A stretch of DNA of 64,000 bases from Anthonomus grandis grandis (taxonomy: Eukaryota > Arthropoda > Insecta > Coleoptera > Curculionidae), in the NCBI RefSeq assembly GCF_022605725.1, contig NC_065554.1, positions 27,919,100-27,983,099 of the forward strand, in the 5' to 3' direction. Shown piece by piece: positions 10,443 to 21,737 of this stretch. The notes beneath the pieces were generated by a model, which had not been told where the DNA came from, did no database searches, and saw only the letters and a list, made by a program, of their open reading frames with translations. Each line of letters starts with the position of its first letter. The stretch's first letter is position 1. The translations under genes and the position numbers were made by a program.

Positions 10443-11880
10443 CATTGATAAACCCGTAATAATTTTATCCCTTACGCACCCTTAAGCACTTCCTGTGATC
10501 CTGGCATTTGCCACTGTCATTGACTCTTGTTCTTGCGGATGCGAATGATACACGATCCTATCGGAGACGTACGCGACACCGCAACAAAGCGAATCCGTCA
10601 GAAGACACGTGCGGGTAAGAACGTGGCCGGTGGCCTACCGCACGTGATTCTCAAAGTTAATAAGAAATTAAGTGTGCGGATATGATGGGCGTTTTTTTTC
10701 TTAAGAAAGGATGTACTTCAATAGGTTTTTTCCTTTAGGCTGAATTGGTACTTTAAGAAAATACAACTCTGCTTTACATCGACAACTACTTGGGTTTCTT
10801 TATATATCGGAATATTTGTTGCAGCAACAAGTCTATGTTGTAAGTTAAAAAGAGAATGGGGCGGTTTTTGTAGGTTTCCATCATTGAATACGACACCAAG
10901 CCAAATTCTAGTAAAAAATGATTCATTTTAAAAACAGTGCTGAACATAATGACGGAATGGCAATAAACAGTAATCTAAATTATTATGCTTCTCATTTTAT
11001 TTCATCATTACTTTTTAATATGTACATATTTCAAGAATCCTACAAGCAATAACTGGAGAAATTCCACCATCTATAGGTAAATTGGAAAAATTGGTTACAT
11101 ATGCTGAGCAATTTCAAAATCCACTAAATAGTGATCAAAATGTTGGGTTCGGTTCTATGACGTAATGGCCAAAGATGCCAAAGTGTTGCATTTTTTTATC
11201 CCAGGCAGTTGAACAAGGGGTGGGTTGTTAATTCCAGAAATATATCTTTGCTTTCGTAAAAAACAGGAAAATTTATGACTTTATTGCCTAAAAACAGACG
11301 AATTATTTGCTCGAAATTAAAAAAAAATCATGCCTAAACTGAGATTTCTACAAACGAATTAAGAAATTTTCGAGTCCTGTTTTTGTTTGATAATTTCAAT
11401 GTTTTTCATGTTTAAAACAAGTGATATTGATTCGGATACAAACCGAGGAGATTCCGTTAAAGCCATTTCGCCGTCCAATTTCAATTTTTAATTAAACCGA
11501 ATTGCTTTTTTCGCTTCCTCTTTTATAAAATCGTGTGCGCATTAGCGCTTATCTAAGATCCCGGGGCGCCGCTTATCACCGCTTATCGTTCCCGTTTCAT
11601 TCTACCAAATGGGTGCTCGGGGAGACGAAACAACCATACCGGTTTCATGGTAAAAATCTATTAAAATGCGAATTAATATAGGAACGTCTCTAATTTACAT
11701 AGATGAAAGGTCAGATCGATGGCATCCATTAAGTTTTAAGGAGATTATCATATTAAGTAAGATCAGTCGTGACTTATTTCACTGATGCATGTGTCTGTTG
11801 AGCATTTTTTTTGGAAAAGACTGGACTGAAGCTCTTAAGGGCGGCGTACGCTTAATCCATTATACCAAAGGACCCAACAA
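10443..11880. other. no recognised gene; GC-richer island at 10480-10640
   Basis: The 10480-10640 segment is CpG-rich and non-repetitive. An open stretch at about 11033-11150 (plus strand, ...GEIPPSIGKLEKLVTYAEQ...) looks coding-like but matches no family I recognise. At 11545-11600 three CTTATC (GATA-type) sites fall within about 45 bp in a GC-rich patch. The rest is AT-rich. Confidence 0.35.
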
Positions 11881-12936
11881 AATAAAAGGGAATAAAGTCT
11901 GGAATAAATTCCTGGAAAGAGGGGGATCTCAAGTGATATAGAAAAAAGCAAAAACTCTAAGAAGAGTAAAAGAAGAAGCATATGAATTGTCACTGGAGAG
12001 AACGAGAGAAAGAAGCAATGTCAACGATTTTGTTAAAATTCTTGATGAGAAAGGACTATACAATAAAACTAAAGACTCGGTTGATAAGTTCGTAAGTCAA
12101 CAATATCGGGTTAAGCAGTTTAAAGGAACAATATAATATTTGTTGTAAAACAAAAGGAGTCCGACAAGCACGTAAACCAGATCAAGGAGGATATAAGAAG
12201 GAAGATCCAATCTAACAAACTCATTAGGAAACAAGTGCCCAATGATAAGAGGGGCTACGTTTAGTGGAGAAATGCTATCTCTTTTAGGGCTTAAGGATTA
12301 ATCTCAAAAAAGCAGAGTTACTACTATTCACGGGTAACTTTGACATTTGAAAGATTTCAACTGGGCAGTTCGATTTCTCAGAATCACATTAAATTCCAAA
12401 CTCCTATGGTACGTTTACATCTAGAAGGAATTCCTTTACTGAATCTTTTTACATATCTATTATCAAATCCCTTCTTACATACGGGATTATGGTTGTATTC
12501 TAATGCTTTGTATGCCTTAGCATAACGGGTTTCATTCACACGGCCTCAACTAGAGATTTTAAGACTCTATTGAGCCATTCATTCTTGGACCTTGTGGTCC
12601 AATTCGAGGAAATGAGAACTACGCATAGACGTTATGTCCTTGGCAATCTACGTGCTGGTCATGCAAAACTCTTGTAGAGAAATGTCCTCTCCTTCTGATG
12701 GACATTGGCTATATGGCAGAATTTTGTGACCCATATTGAAGTAAGGCTCCAATGGGCTTACATTGCTAAACAGGGAGAGCATCTGGTATAGGAATTGCTA
12801 CAGAATGAACTATAAAGCAATTGCAAGCTGTTGAAGTAAGACTTCGCTTACCAGCACCTCATACCTGATAAAGGGCACACTAATGTCTTAGAGACTGAAG
12901 TCTTCAGGCTTAGTCAAATGTATAGCTGTTGCATCA
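11881..12936. other. degenerate coding-like DNA, unassigned
   Basis: On the plus strand about 11960-12120 reads as a charged helical protein (ELSLERTRERSNVNDFVKIL...) with stops on both sides. On the minus strand about 12560-12400 reads ETRYAKAYKALEYNHNPVCK and continues. Both look like retroelement debris next to the minus-strand LINE remnant at 13041-13897, but no domain can be named. Confidence 0.3.
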
Positions 12937-13040
12937 ATGAAGAATCGGCTGGACAAAGAAGACAAATGGATAGACAGAAGCAACTGGTCTGAGATCTGGC
13001 TTAATTATGATCTTTATAGAGGTATAAGTGAGATAAAAAA

Positions 13041-13897
13041 TTACTCGGAAACAAACTGGGTCATATGTGGTATCCTGAATACGACCTTCACACCCGACCT
13101 TGGTACAACTTCAGACTCTTCATTAGAAGTGCCAGTAAGAAGAAGCTGCTTTTTCTGCCGTTTACTTTGGCTGTCAATTTTTGTAGCGAAATTCCTCACA
13201 AAGTGATATTCCTTAGTTATATCGTTCCTTAGAAGGTCGAACAAAGGAAGAGCATTTATTTCAAATGATTGATGTTCGTGCTGTTCGTTCTATCCCTGCC
13301 TAATCTAAACATGACCTTTTTATATGAAGAGGTTCTACGTCAACTATAACTTCCAGTGTTGCTGTGGGGCATGTTTTCGTAGCTCCTGAGATGCATATGC
13401 ATGCGAGTCTTTGCACATTGTGAAGTTTACCTGAGTGAGTCATGCCATACCACTGCAGGTGATTATGGGTTTTATTATTATCTTTCATAGTATTTTGGGG
13501 GAAGTAACTTTTCTTTGCTAGCTTTCTACAAATCATAATGTCTTTATTAACTGTAATTTTCAGATATTTATTTTAATTAAGTTTGGTCTGCAGTAATACT
13601 CTGAAGTCTGCCCAGGTAGATTTCCCTGGTGGATTGCATTTTCCTTTTACGAGAAAATGGTGCAATGGTTGTTTTTACCGAGTTGATGCTTAGCCCTACT
13701 GATGTACACCATTCTTTCGTATATGCTTTTTTGTTACATAATGTGCCCTCGTGTCTGCCTTTGACTATAATGACGATGTCATCAGCATATCCTATGCAAG
13801 TGATTCCATAGTTTGTCAATATTTTAAGAAGTTCATCGACTACTAGACACACTATAGTGAGGGTGCGTGAAGAATGGGTATCCTGTAGCCCTGACAT
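13041..13897 (-). pseudogene. non-LTR retrotransposon reverse transcriptase fragment (R1/Jockey-like)
   Basis: On the minus strand, 13890-13620 contains the reverse-transcriptase core. VVDELLKILTNYGITCIGYADDIVI includes the catalytic YADD box, followed by EWCTSVGLSINSVKTTIAPFSRKRK, the usual segment after it. After a frame change, 13500-13340 matches the C-terminal region (YGMTHSGKLHNVQRLACICI, SGATKTCPTATLE). The upstream GxPQG block is corrupted. 13244-13041 is a further frame in the same direction that may be the following ribonuclease H-like region. The fragment is dead and truncated at both ends. The clade assignment is by pattern only. Confidence 0.75.
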
Positions 13898-14770
13898 TGG
13901 TGTCGTACTTCTTATCTAGATAAGTTAAATTAATTGTTTTGATATTTTATTGAGCTAAAAGCGGTTGAATAACAATAAAATTATATGTATGTTATATATT
14001 TTTTTATGTCCTTGATTGTTCTGGTGTCTGGTGTCACAAAATTCATAGAAAAGGCGCATGGTTTCAAAATAAATAAACCTTTAATTCTAATGGTATTTCA
14101 TTTTTATAATAAAAAAAATTAACCATTCAAAGACATATTAAAGAATTTGAGTTTATTAAAAAGTGTTTTGAAATTTTTAACAGTTTTGTGTTAATGCCTG
14201 AAATTAGAAAAACGTATTCACATGAAACACACATTCCTTGAATGCCTAATTTTTTTTTAATGTAGTTATATAGGCCTAGACACCAGCTATAGCCTAAGTC
14301 CACCACGTTAAGGGATCTTCTTCTCGGTTAATTAGTGGTTCGCTTAAATATCTATCTAATTAAATAATGGTCATGGCACTAGCATTTTTATTGGTTCTTC
14401 AATCATACAATGAGTAGTCATCCTCATAAAATATTAATTATTCTCCGATGTCCAGGCATTCGTCGTAATGCACATAAAACCAACTTTAATTCATTTTTCA
14501 TCTATCTTTTCTCGCTTCGATTGATACAGCTACTGTACTGAATTATTACTAATAGTCTTTCTTGACGGCATATATGGGCTCTACAATGCACTTTAGTAGT
14601 TGCTGGTCAATCACTTTGCTTCCTACAATCGACAAAGAAAACAAATTTCTTGACATAGGCGAAATGCGTTGTAGTGCATTGCTTTTTTGGTATCTTGATT
14701 TTGGATACCAATGATTTGAGTACCAATTTCATTAAAATAGTACTATTACCCCCCCTGATACTAGGAATTT
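13898..14770. other. AT-rich sequence, nothing recognised
   Basis: No gene, clear repeat or conserved domain was seen. It may include the non-coding part of the hAT element to which the BED-finger fragment at 14771-15013 belongs. Confidence 0.4.
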
Positions 14771-15013
14771 CTATAACAACCTTATGTGGTTTTTTTTCTT
14801 TATATATTCCAAAAGTTCAGTTCCTGCAGCCTCGGTAGCGTCTTTTCTTGTAGTGCTAATTGTAGGATGTTTCATCTTTATATGTCTATTTAAATTAATC
14901 ATTGAAGCATTTTTTTGTGGATGAATCCGGCTTGCAATACAAGCACTGCATTTATAATTTAAAGACTCAACATGCAACCATATTTCACTTCTTTTGGGGA
15001 GCATTTTTTTCAC
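14771..15013 (-). pseudogene. BED-type zinc finger fragment of a hAT transposase
   Basis: The minus-strand frame opens MKKMLPKRSEIWLHVESLNY. It shows the BED pattern: an aromatic W near the start, KCSAC, then NLNRHIKMKHP supplying the two histidines. BED fingers bind the ends of hAT elements, and in transposases they stand at the N-terminus, as here. The frame ends after about 80 codons. No catalytic core was recognised further left, so this is a fragment. A small BED-finger host gene is less likely given the context. Confidence 0.65.
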
Positions 15014-15114
15014 ACCACTACTTATAAATCACCAGAAAGGTGTACCAATTTTAACTTAAATATTAAAAACCAAAATGAACCGAGAAGATTCTAATCTATT
15101 AGCCGACGCCAATT

Positions 15115-15243
15115 AAAGACCGTATCACACTGACGATTGACGCATACGATTTAGGATTTTAACCAATCAGGATTCAACCGTAGGATGCTGCGTTCCGATT
15201 GGTTTTTCGTGGCGTCGCCATCGGTCAGTGTGTGTGTGCCTTT
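15115..15243. mobile_element. short GC-rich inverted-repeat element (MITE-like)
   Basis: The left arm AAAGACCGTATCACACTGAC (15115 on, continuing GATTGACGC) pairs imperfectly with the right arm GGCGTCGCCATCGGTCAGTG (continuing TGTGTGTGCCTTT to 15243). An inner pair CCAATC...GATTGG extends the fold. The element is non-coding. Target duplication is unclear, so its class is unknown. Confidence 0.45.
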
Positions 15244-15559
15244 AGTTTAAGTGATTTGCTTTTTTAAATACATTTCTAGGTTTAGGCTGCTGTATTTACG
15301 AAGAAAGCTGCATGTTATCATGTCCAGGCTTACTTTGCTGAGATCTTCGTCAATTCACTTGTGGAGGAACAGGAATAGCTAAAGCGTCTTCTGAAGAACT
15401 TCTGACTCTCCTTAAAACGAACAGGCTACAACACTGCAACAGCTTTTAACGCTTTACAATGCTTAGATTCGTCTATCTCTTGAGTATTAGACTCGCATAG
15501 AGAGCTCTGCACTTGAACACTATTTGCGTCTACTTGATTCCATTAAGAAGAAGGCCATA
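15244..15559. other. sequence upstream of the truncated LINE
   Basis: No gene was recognised. Moderate GC content. The LINE-like reverse-transcriptase frame begins just after this stretch, so this is probably the pre-insertion flank. Confidence 0.35.
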
Positions 15560-15566
15560 GGTTTTA

Positions 15567-16730
15567 ATGTCAAATAATATCCTCTCTTCCAATCAGTCTG
15601 GTTTAAGGAAACATCATAGTACAGCTAGTTCACTTCTAAACGTCACCGATAATATCATGCGAGTTCTTGACAAAAAGATTTCAGCCATTATGAAAGCTCT
15701 TGATTTCTCGAAAGCATTTGATGTCATCGATCATGATTTGCTTGTAGCGAAACTGAAATATTATGGCTCTAGTGAGGTTGTTTTGTCCTTTTTTAAAACT
15801 AACTTGTATCGTAGAATTCAGAAGGTGAGGGTGAGTAATAAATATTCTGCTTCGAAAAATATTATTTCTGGTGTTCCACAAGGGTCGATCCTAGGCCCAT
15901 TATTATTTCTTATATATACTTCAGATTTACCCGGTCTAGTTAAAGATTCTGAAATACATCAGTATGCGGATGACACGCAATAAGTACATTATTTTGACTC
16001 TGCTAATTTTGATAACGCTGATCTGAACGTAATAAATCAATTTTCAAAAGAGCATAACCTTGTCATTAATCCTAATAAAACAAAAATTGTTTTGTTTTCA
16101 AACCGAGGATCACATAAAAATATAATGGAAACTGTTCACATTCAATTGGATAACGAAACTATTTTTTTCTCTGATACTGTGAAGGTTTTGGGACTTAAAA
16201 TAGAAAATTCTTTAAGGTTTAAGGAACATGTTAATGCTCTTCTGCAGAGGTGTTATTTACGCATGCGTATGCTTTATGCCAATAAACACATTTTAAATTT
16301 TACAACTAGGAAAAAACTCGTAGTGGCTCTTGTTTTATCTATTTTAAATTACTGCCTTATAGTTTATTATCCTTGCTTAGACCAAATAAATCGTTACCGA
16401 CTGCAACGCGTGCAGAATACTTGCTGTAGATTTATTTTTAACCTCGAAAAGTTTGATCATGTATCAGACTCTATATTTCAGTTGAGGTGGTTAACGCTAC
16501 TTTACCAATTTAAATTCTTCACTTCTACTTTTCTTTATCGATTATATGTTAGTCAAAGTCCTGAATATCTTTTTGAAAAGTTAATACCAAGAAACCATGT
16601 TCACACTCGAAATATTAGATACAATATCTTGACCATGCCGCACCATTCCACGGCTCTGTTCGAGCGATCTTTTACTAATAATGCCGTTAAGTTCCAGAAG
16701 TTGAATACTTTATTATACTTGTGTCTTTTT
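15567..16730 (+). pseudogene. LINE reverse transcriptase, C-terminal two thirds
   Basis: This encoded the polymerase that copies the LINE RNA at a nicked target. Recognisable blocks are QSGLRKHHSTASSLLNVTDN, LDFSKAFDVIDHDLL (RT block A with catalytic D), SGVPQGSILGPLLFLIYTSD (block B) and HQYADDTQ (catalytic YADD). The thumb/C-terminal region follows, including NRYRLQRVQNTCCRFIFNLE and a MPHHSTALFERSF segment. A single in-frame TAA right after YADDTQ (about 15981) and loss of the 5' end inactivate it. Apart from that stop the frame is nearly continuous from 15567 to 16760, so the insertion is fairly young. It belongs to the CR1/Jockey-like assemblage by pattern. Confidence 0.85.
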
Positions 16731-16880
16731 TTGTTTTTTTTTCTCGTTTTCTCCATTTAAACTGTGGATGTTAGGGAGGTTAAGAGCTAAAGAGTAGCTT
16801 TAAGCTAATCTTCGCCTTCTTTGGCAATGTAGTATTAAGTAATATTGTAAGATTAATATTGCATTTTTTTAATAAAGACA

Positions 16881-16911
<31 letters not shown>
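16881..16911. repeat. (ATT)n microsatellite tail
   Basis: About ten perfect ATT units directly follow AATAAAGACAT. They mark the 3' end of the LINE inserted at 15560-16911. Confidence 0.9.
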
Positions 16912-17109
16912 GGTCTTTTAGTAGATCCACTAGAACAGTTTGGCGCATAGTGGCGGACTTGCCCGCGTTATATCGATACCATTACGGTAAACATCCTAAA
17001 CATCACAGGCTATATGAGGTAGATGCGACTCATGAACATTGAGCGTATCTGCAGACTAGAGAGAAATTAAAAATGAATTAAATTTAGCATTTTTTTTATA
17101 AAGTCTAAC
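16912..17109. other. unique sequence after the LINE
   Basis: Moderate GC content with several CpGs (TTATATCGATACCATTACGG). No gene recognised. Confidence 0.3.
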
Positions 17110-17700
17110 ACGCCACTGTATGATAACAAATAACCGAGCTACCCAGGCAGGACGGCAACACCGCCGATCCCGTCGCGATAAGATCGTAAAGCGCGATAAG
17201 GGTCGCAAAAGATGCGAGATATCGCGGAATGGGTTCGATGTTATCGCGAGCCGTTCCGCGCCTTAATCCTGGCGGTGATGGCATCAGAAAATAGAGTGGC
17301 GGCACAGGGGGAGGGGGCGGAGGTGCCATATTTTCGCTATATTGATTTTTTTTTTGTTGAAAATCCTTTAAGTCAGGTAATAGTGAATGTCTGAGCGAGT
17401 GGGCAAAAGAAGCACATTAAAGTCAAATATTTCATTAGGGGTTGACGGGACTTGATAAGGGATCTTTTACCATACACTGGCCAGTCCCCGCCTTATCTAA
17501 AATAGGGAAAAGTGACTTAATTAAGGGCCTTTTGAAAGTGGAATGATGATGATTAATATCGGTTCGGGATAATGGACATAACTAAGGGAAAGTTGACGGG
17601 AGCATTTTGTTTTAAAATCAATAGCGGTCTTATCGGGAGAGACACACTCGATGGTAAAACCGCAGGCCAAGTCGATTGCGATATATAAGATAACGATATG
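17110..17700. promoter_or_regulatory. GC-rich, GATA-motif-rich island (candidate cis-regulatory)
   Basis: The island stands out from its AT-rich surroundings. It contains repeated GATA-type sites: GCGATAAGATCG (about 17175), GCGATAAGGG (17192), TTGATAAGGG (17452), CCTTATC (17490), GTCTTATCGGG (17627) and ATAAGATAACG (17686). Open frames here (for example 17105-17329 minus, proline-rich) show no domain and probably arise from GC content. It may be a conserved regulatory element of a distant gene. This is inference from composition and motif density. Confidence 0.3.
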
Positions 17701-18993
17701 TAACACAACAAGGAAAACATATAATTATTTACCGTTTAAAAGCCAATACAAACATATATATGGTATCAGTGAGTTACAGAAACAATATCCATTTGGGTTG
17801 ATAAAACGTCATTTTCACTATCGAGTGACATGCATATCGCATTAGAGGAATTTTAACTACGTATATAGTACCTTTCCTATCATACAAACTTTTTTTTGTA
17901 TAATTCATTTTTGTTAAATGCTCTGCTTTTGGTATCTGACTTTAACAAAAATCAGACACATTATTTTGCATTAGGCCTAAATGAGGTAAGTACAAGTATT
18001 CCAACCAAGAAAACTACCAAACAACCAATTTAATAAAATTGTAAGAATAATTATAATTATAAGAATAATATATTAATAATCTCTCTAAGAAAAAATGAAT
18101 ATCTTATAATGTGGCTAATAAACTACTATATAGTGTCTTTACAACCAAAAAAAGATTCCAGTTTATACAACAGTCCAGTCATTTTAGGACAGCCTTTAGT
18201 ACGTTATACAACTGATATAATATGACTAATGATATAATTACAATACGGTTTTATAAGCACATTTTTAGGACTCCTTGTACAATATATTTACAAAACTGTG
18301 TTGGGACTGCTATTTTATAGTAGTGCTTATTATGTGGTTTAAGTGTGTTTTTTTGTAAAATACTAAATAATTCGCTTATGGCTCATGCGACAATTGCCAT
18401 AAATAAAAAAGGGGATTTTACCATAGAACATTGAAAGGCTAGAATTAGCATTGCCATGGAACTATGAGCAATTAATTTGCTTGCAACATCTATGATGCAA
18501 TGATGCTTAATACAATAAAAAATACACTTTATAATATCATAAAAATTTGTCACTGAAAACAGGCGCAAAACAATACTATTCCTCTTCAATAAAATATGAA
18601 GTTTTTTTTTGCATAAAATATAATAAGATACTCTATAAAGCACTCAACACAAATGAATGTAGATAACGTATATTAGAGAAAAAAGCAACAACATGGCAAC
18701 GCTGCTTGATTCCACCGATACAAGTAATCTTTACCAGTGACGTCGTCAAAAAATATTTACTTAATAAAGATTTATTATTTATAGATTATGCTTAAAATTA
18801 TAAAAAATATTACCATTTATGAACTCTTTATGCGTTTTTTTTCAACGTACTTCAATAGAGTAATGGTACTTATTTAATAAAAGGCATTTGTATGGAAATT
18901 AAATCTTTTATATTCATTATAGATTTCTTAATGCGTTTTTATTATTCTACTTTTGAAGTTATTTAATAAAATTTATACTTTTATATTTGACTT
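17701..18993. other. AT-rich intergenic sequence
   Basis: No gene or clear element was recognised. AT content is high throughout 17850-18990. It ends at the AATT (18994-18997) that flanks the DUF7869 element. Confidence 0.4.
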
Positions 18994-19002
18994 AATTGAA
19001 TC

Positions 19003-19230
19003 GGTGAGTTCGAAAACCGTACAAGTCCAAAATTTGACATTTGTAAGTAAGATAGTCATTTTGTTTAAAATTTGTCTTTTCATCGATTGAGCTTAAAAAC
19101 CGTACTAGATACTTAGTCGTTAACGTAGCACGGCTGCTAGTGAGTAGAAAAGCCGTGCATGTCCATGTCACAGCTTAACTACGGAGTTTTGTAGTTAAGC
19201 TGTGTCCATGTCGTACGGTTTTTCATCTCA
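19003..19230. repeat. iterated end motif, left side of element A
   Basis: Copies of the pattern GAGT-x-GAAAACCGTACA-x-GTCC lie at 19003-19030 (terminal), 19089-19109, 19140-19164 and, inverted, 19203-19230. They are probably binding sites for the element's transposase, by analogy with other transposons that carry arrays of subterminal motifs. Confidence 0.65.
19169..19204. repeat. perfect short hairpin inside element A
   Basis: CACAGCTTAACTAC and GTAGTTAAGCTGTG form a 14-bp perfect stem around an 8-base loop (GGAGTTTT). It lies between two copies of the end motif in the 5' leader, upstream of the transposase ATG at 19344. Confidence 0.75.
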
Positions 19231-19343
19231 ACAACAAAATAGTGGCCAGTTGCTTATTTGCACGCACAACGTTCACTTCGTGTGTATGTTTATCATAAAA
19301 AATAGCTTAGTAGCAGCGTTTTATTAACAATTTCAATTAAAAT

Positions 19344-21408
19344 ATGTCATCCAGTGATAATGAAGAAGTTAGTGAAACTAGTAGTGCCAGCAGAAAAAGG
19401 AATGTTGATAGTTGGAAATATAATGCAATAAAAACAGCACGTTTGCAAAGTTAGGCATATGTTTCTAAGACGGGTAAAACATGTCAATGCAAAGACTGTA
19501 GGCCCTGCGTGTAGGTAAGTTAATAAGTTTAACACTTTGACTAGCAGCAATTCGGAAGAGAACGCATTATACGTATACCGTTTGATAACCTAGTGGACTT
19601 AATTTTTTTTTATCTTAATTTGTTTATTTATTTTTATTTTTTTATTTTTTTTTTGAACAAATAAATATTTTTGTATAGGAATTTGGGTTAGTATGGTTAG
19701 TTTTTTTAGCGCATAATAAGTACACTCAATGTACTTATAATTGGCTTACACCCGAAGTACTGCTAGTCAGGGATAAGTCAGGCTAGTAAATTTTAGCAAC
19801 AAGTTGAGTTTACTGAGGAAGAAAGAAAAAGTGTGTTAACTAATCTAGACTCAGCCGTACGACAAAAAATGAACAAGATACTTATTTACAAGGACTAATG
19901 AAAGCTAAACAAATCGAGAGAAATCGCGTGAGAAGTGCGGAAAACAAACAAGAAAGAAATTCAAACTCTTCGTACTTTGTCTTAAAAGGCTCAAATAGAA
20001 TTTCCGTATGCAAACAGGCATTTATAAGTCTTCATGCCATATCGCACTGGCAAGTTCAGCGCCTGAACACCTTACTTTTGGCAGGTAAATCACCAAACGA
20101 TCTTAGAGGTAGGCATAATAATAGACCTCGTACATTATGCGATGAATGGACTCAAAAAATTAAAGAGCACATTCAGGCGTTTCCGGTCAAAGTTTCACAT
20201 TATTCCTCCAAAACCGTACGTTATTTAGATGCATCTTTGACTGTAAAGAAAATGCATAGCCTTTTTGTTGAAAAATATCCAGAGTTGGAAAACTTAGTTA
20301 AATACGAATTCTATTTAAAGTATTTCAACGAAAACTTCAATTTGAAGTTCGCAAGACCCCAGGTTGATGTATGTTCGGAATGCGAAAGACATGGAACGAG
20401 GCTTAAAGATGTTAACCTTAAAGATAACGTAAAGAGAGTGGTTGCAGCTGAACTAATAGTTCATAAAAGGCGGGCGAAAAAGTTTTATAACACAATTAAA
20501 AAAGTGCAAACCCTTTGTACTGAACGACCAGAAGTGATGGGACTAGCCTTTGATTATATGCAAAACATGCCACTCCCGCATATTCCGGTCCAGGAAATAT
20601 TTTATTTTAGGCAGCTCTGGGTATTCGCATTCCAAATACACAACCTTAAGGATAATACTGGCCATTTTTATACTTACCATGAAGGTCAAGGTGAAAAGGG
20701 ACCTAATGAAGCGTGTACATTTCTTAATGATTACATAATGAAACATATACCCCCTGAAATCACTCAACTGCATTTATTTTCCGATGGATGTGCAGGGCAG
20801 AACCGAAACCAAAAAATGGTTCGTTTCCTCTTCGCATTACAGGCAACCAAGAGATTTAACAAAATTTATCATTATTTTCCAGTAAGAGGCCATTCGTTTT
20901 TGCCGTGTGACCGGGATTTTGGCTGTGCAAAACAAAATTTTAAAAAACATGATCGAATTTACACTCCAGAAGAATATGAGGACTTAATATTGACCTCCAG
21001 GAACAAGCAGCCATTTACTCTGAAGCAGATCCGATACACTGATATTACTAATTTTAAGAACTGGTGGCCTGATTACTATAAAAAAACATGTAGTACTCGA
21101 GGTACCGGTGCTAAGAAGGAAACGTTTGCTGTGTCAAACTATAGGCAGTTCCTGTAAGTTCAAATCCAGGATATGTTAAAACGTGGGAATATATAGATGG
21201 TTTACACTCTCAAACTTTTAAATTGCTCAAAGAACATAAGAACAGCCCACCTCTGCCCAATAATAAGGCATATAAAGAAGCTTTTCCGATTTATGAAAAA
21301 AAACTTCTGGACATCAAGAAGGTAATGACTTATACCCAAGGTGAAGCATTCAAATTTTATTACCACATCACTTCATGGAAAACTACAAACGTTGAAAATG
21401 ATGATTAA
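19344..21408 (+). pseudogene. DUF7869-type putative transposase, nearly full length
   Basis: This probably catalyses cut-and-paste movement of element A. The first exon (19344 to about 19510) opens MSSSDNEEVSETSSASRKRN and has KTGKTCQCKDC, a cysteine cluster, before a gtaggtaagt donor. The second part starts near 19776 (EFTEEERKS) and is open for 419 codons from 19898. Visible blocks are CSECERHG (zinc-binding CxxC), LAFDYMQNMPLP (first acidic residue), FSDGCAGQNRNQKM (second) and RGHSFLPCDRDFGCAK (third). This is the D-D-D pattern of many insect 'uncharacterized' proteins with a DUF7869 domain. Lesions are a TAG near 19453, a TAG before the exon-2 QQVEF, a frameshift near 19870 and one near 21150; the last 60 codons continue in another frame to 21408. 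Splice limits are approximate. Confidence 0.82.
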
Positions 21409-21510
21409 AATGATTGAGATATTAGTTTTCAAGTTGTATTTTTCCTCAGTATTGAATAAATATATAAAAAATCAATAAATGTTTACCTATATCTTTTTAT
21501 ATACAGAATT

Positions 21511-21733
21511 GAGTTCAAAAACCGTACAAGTCCGCCCTTCCTTTTGATCTGTCATTGGTAGTTAATTTTTTTTCTGAAAAACTACCCTTAAAAACACATT
21601 GCCAACCATGAGATCTACAACTTTTCTATACATGCCGATAGTCTATGCTAAGTAGTTTTAGCTTTAAAAGGTTTTTATTGATTTTCTCGAAACGCGGATT
21701 TTGGACATGTATGGTTTTCGGACTCACCGATTC
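21511..21733. repeat. iterated end motif, right side of element A
   Basis: A direct copy (GAGTTCAAAAACCGTACAAG, then TCCG) lies at 21511-21534. The inverted terminal copy lies at 21707-21733. Both flank about 170 bp of AT-rich sequence after the transposase stop. Confidence 0.65.
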
Positions 21734-21737
21734 AATT

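Larger units (their letters stand above)
15560..16911 (+). mobile_element. 5'-truncated non-LTR retrotransposon with (ATT)n tail
   Basis: About 1.35 kb. It starts inside the reverse-transcriptase domain, so the endonuclease and N-terminal RT are missing, as is typical of incomplete target-primed reverse transcription. It ends with a short 3' UTR, AATAAAGACAT, and an (ATT)n run at 16881-16911. The ending resembles LINEs that carry a microsatellite tail in place of poly(A). Two minus-strand tails of similar form occur at 38237 and 44580. Confidence 0.82.
18998..21733 (+). mobile_element. DNA transposon with DUF7869-like DDD transposase (element A)
   Basis: The element is 2736 bp. The ends begin GAATCGGTGAGTTCGAAAAC (left) and GAATCGGTGAGTCCGAAAAC (right, read inward), matching at about 33 of 36 positions. 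Flanks are AATT at 18994-18997 and 21734-21737, so a 4-bp target duplication is likely. Because AATT is its own complement, it could instead be the outermost part of the ends. A roughly 25-bp motif from the ends recurs inside: at 19089, 19140 and 19203 (inverted) on the left and 21511 on the right. The 4-bp duplication and DDD-like triad fit the Sola superfamily, but that is a family-level inference. Confidence 0.87.

Noticed and set aside
17105..17394. Overlapping proline-rich and other frames
   Set aside because: Frames on both strands of the same GC-rich DNA; the PPPPP run comes from a G-rich stretch on the plus strand. No domain.
18992..18997. TTAA target site (piggyBac or Kolobok type) for element A
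   Set aside because: The left flank reads TTAA but the right reads TTTA. AATT matches on both sides of A and also of B, so AATT is the better reading.
20543..20773. Frames overlapping the DUF7869 gene on both strands
   Set aside because: Shadows of the well-supported transposase frame.
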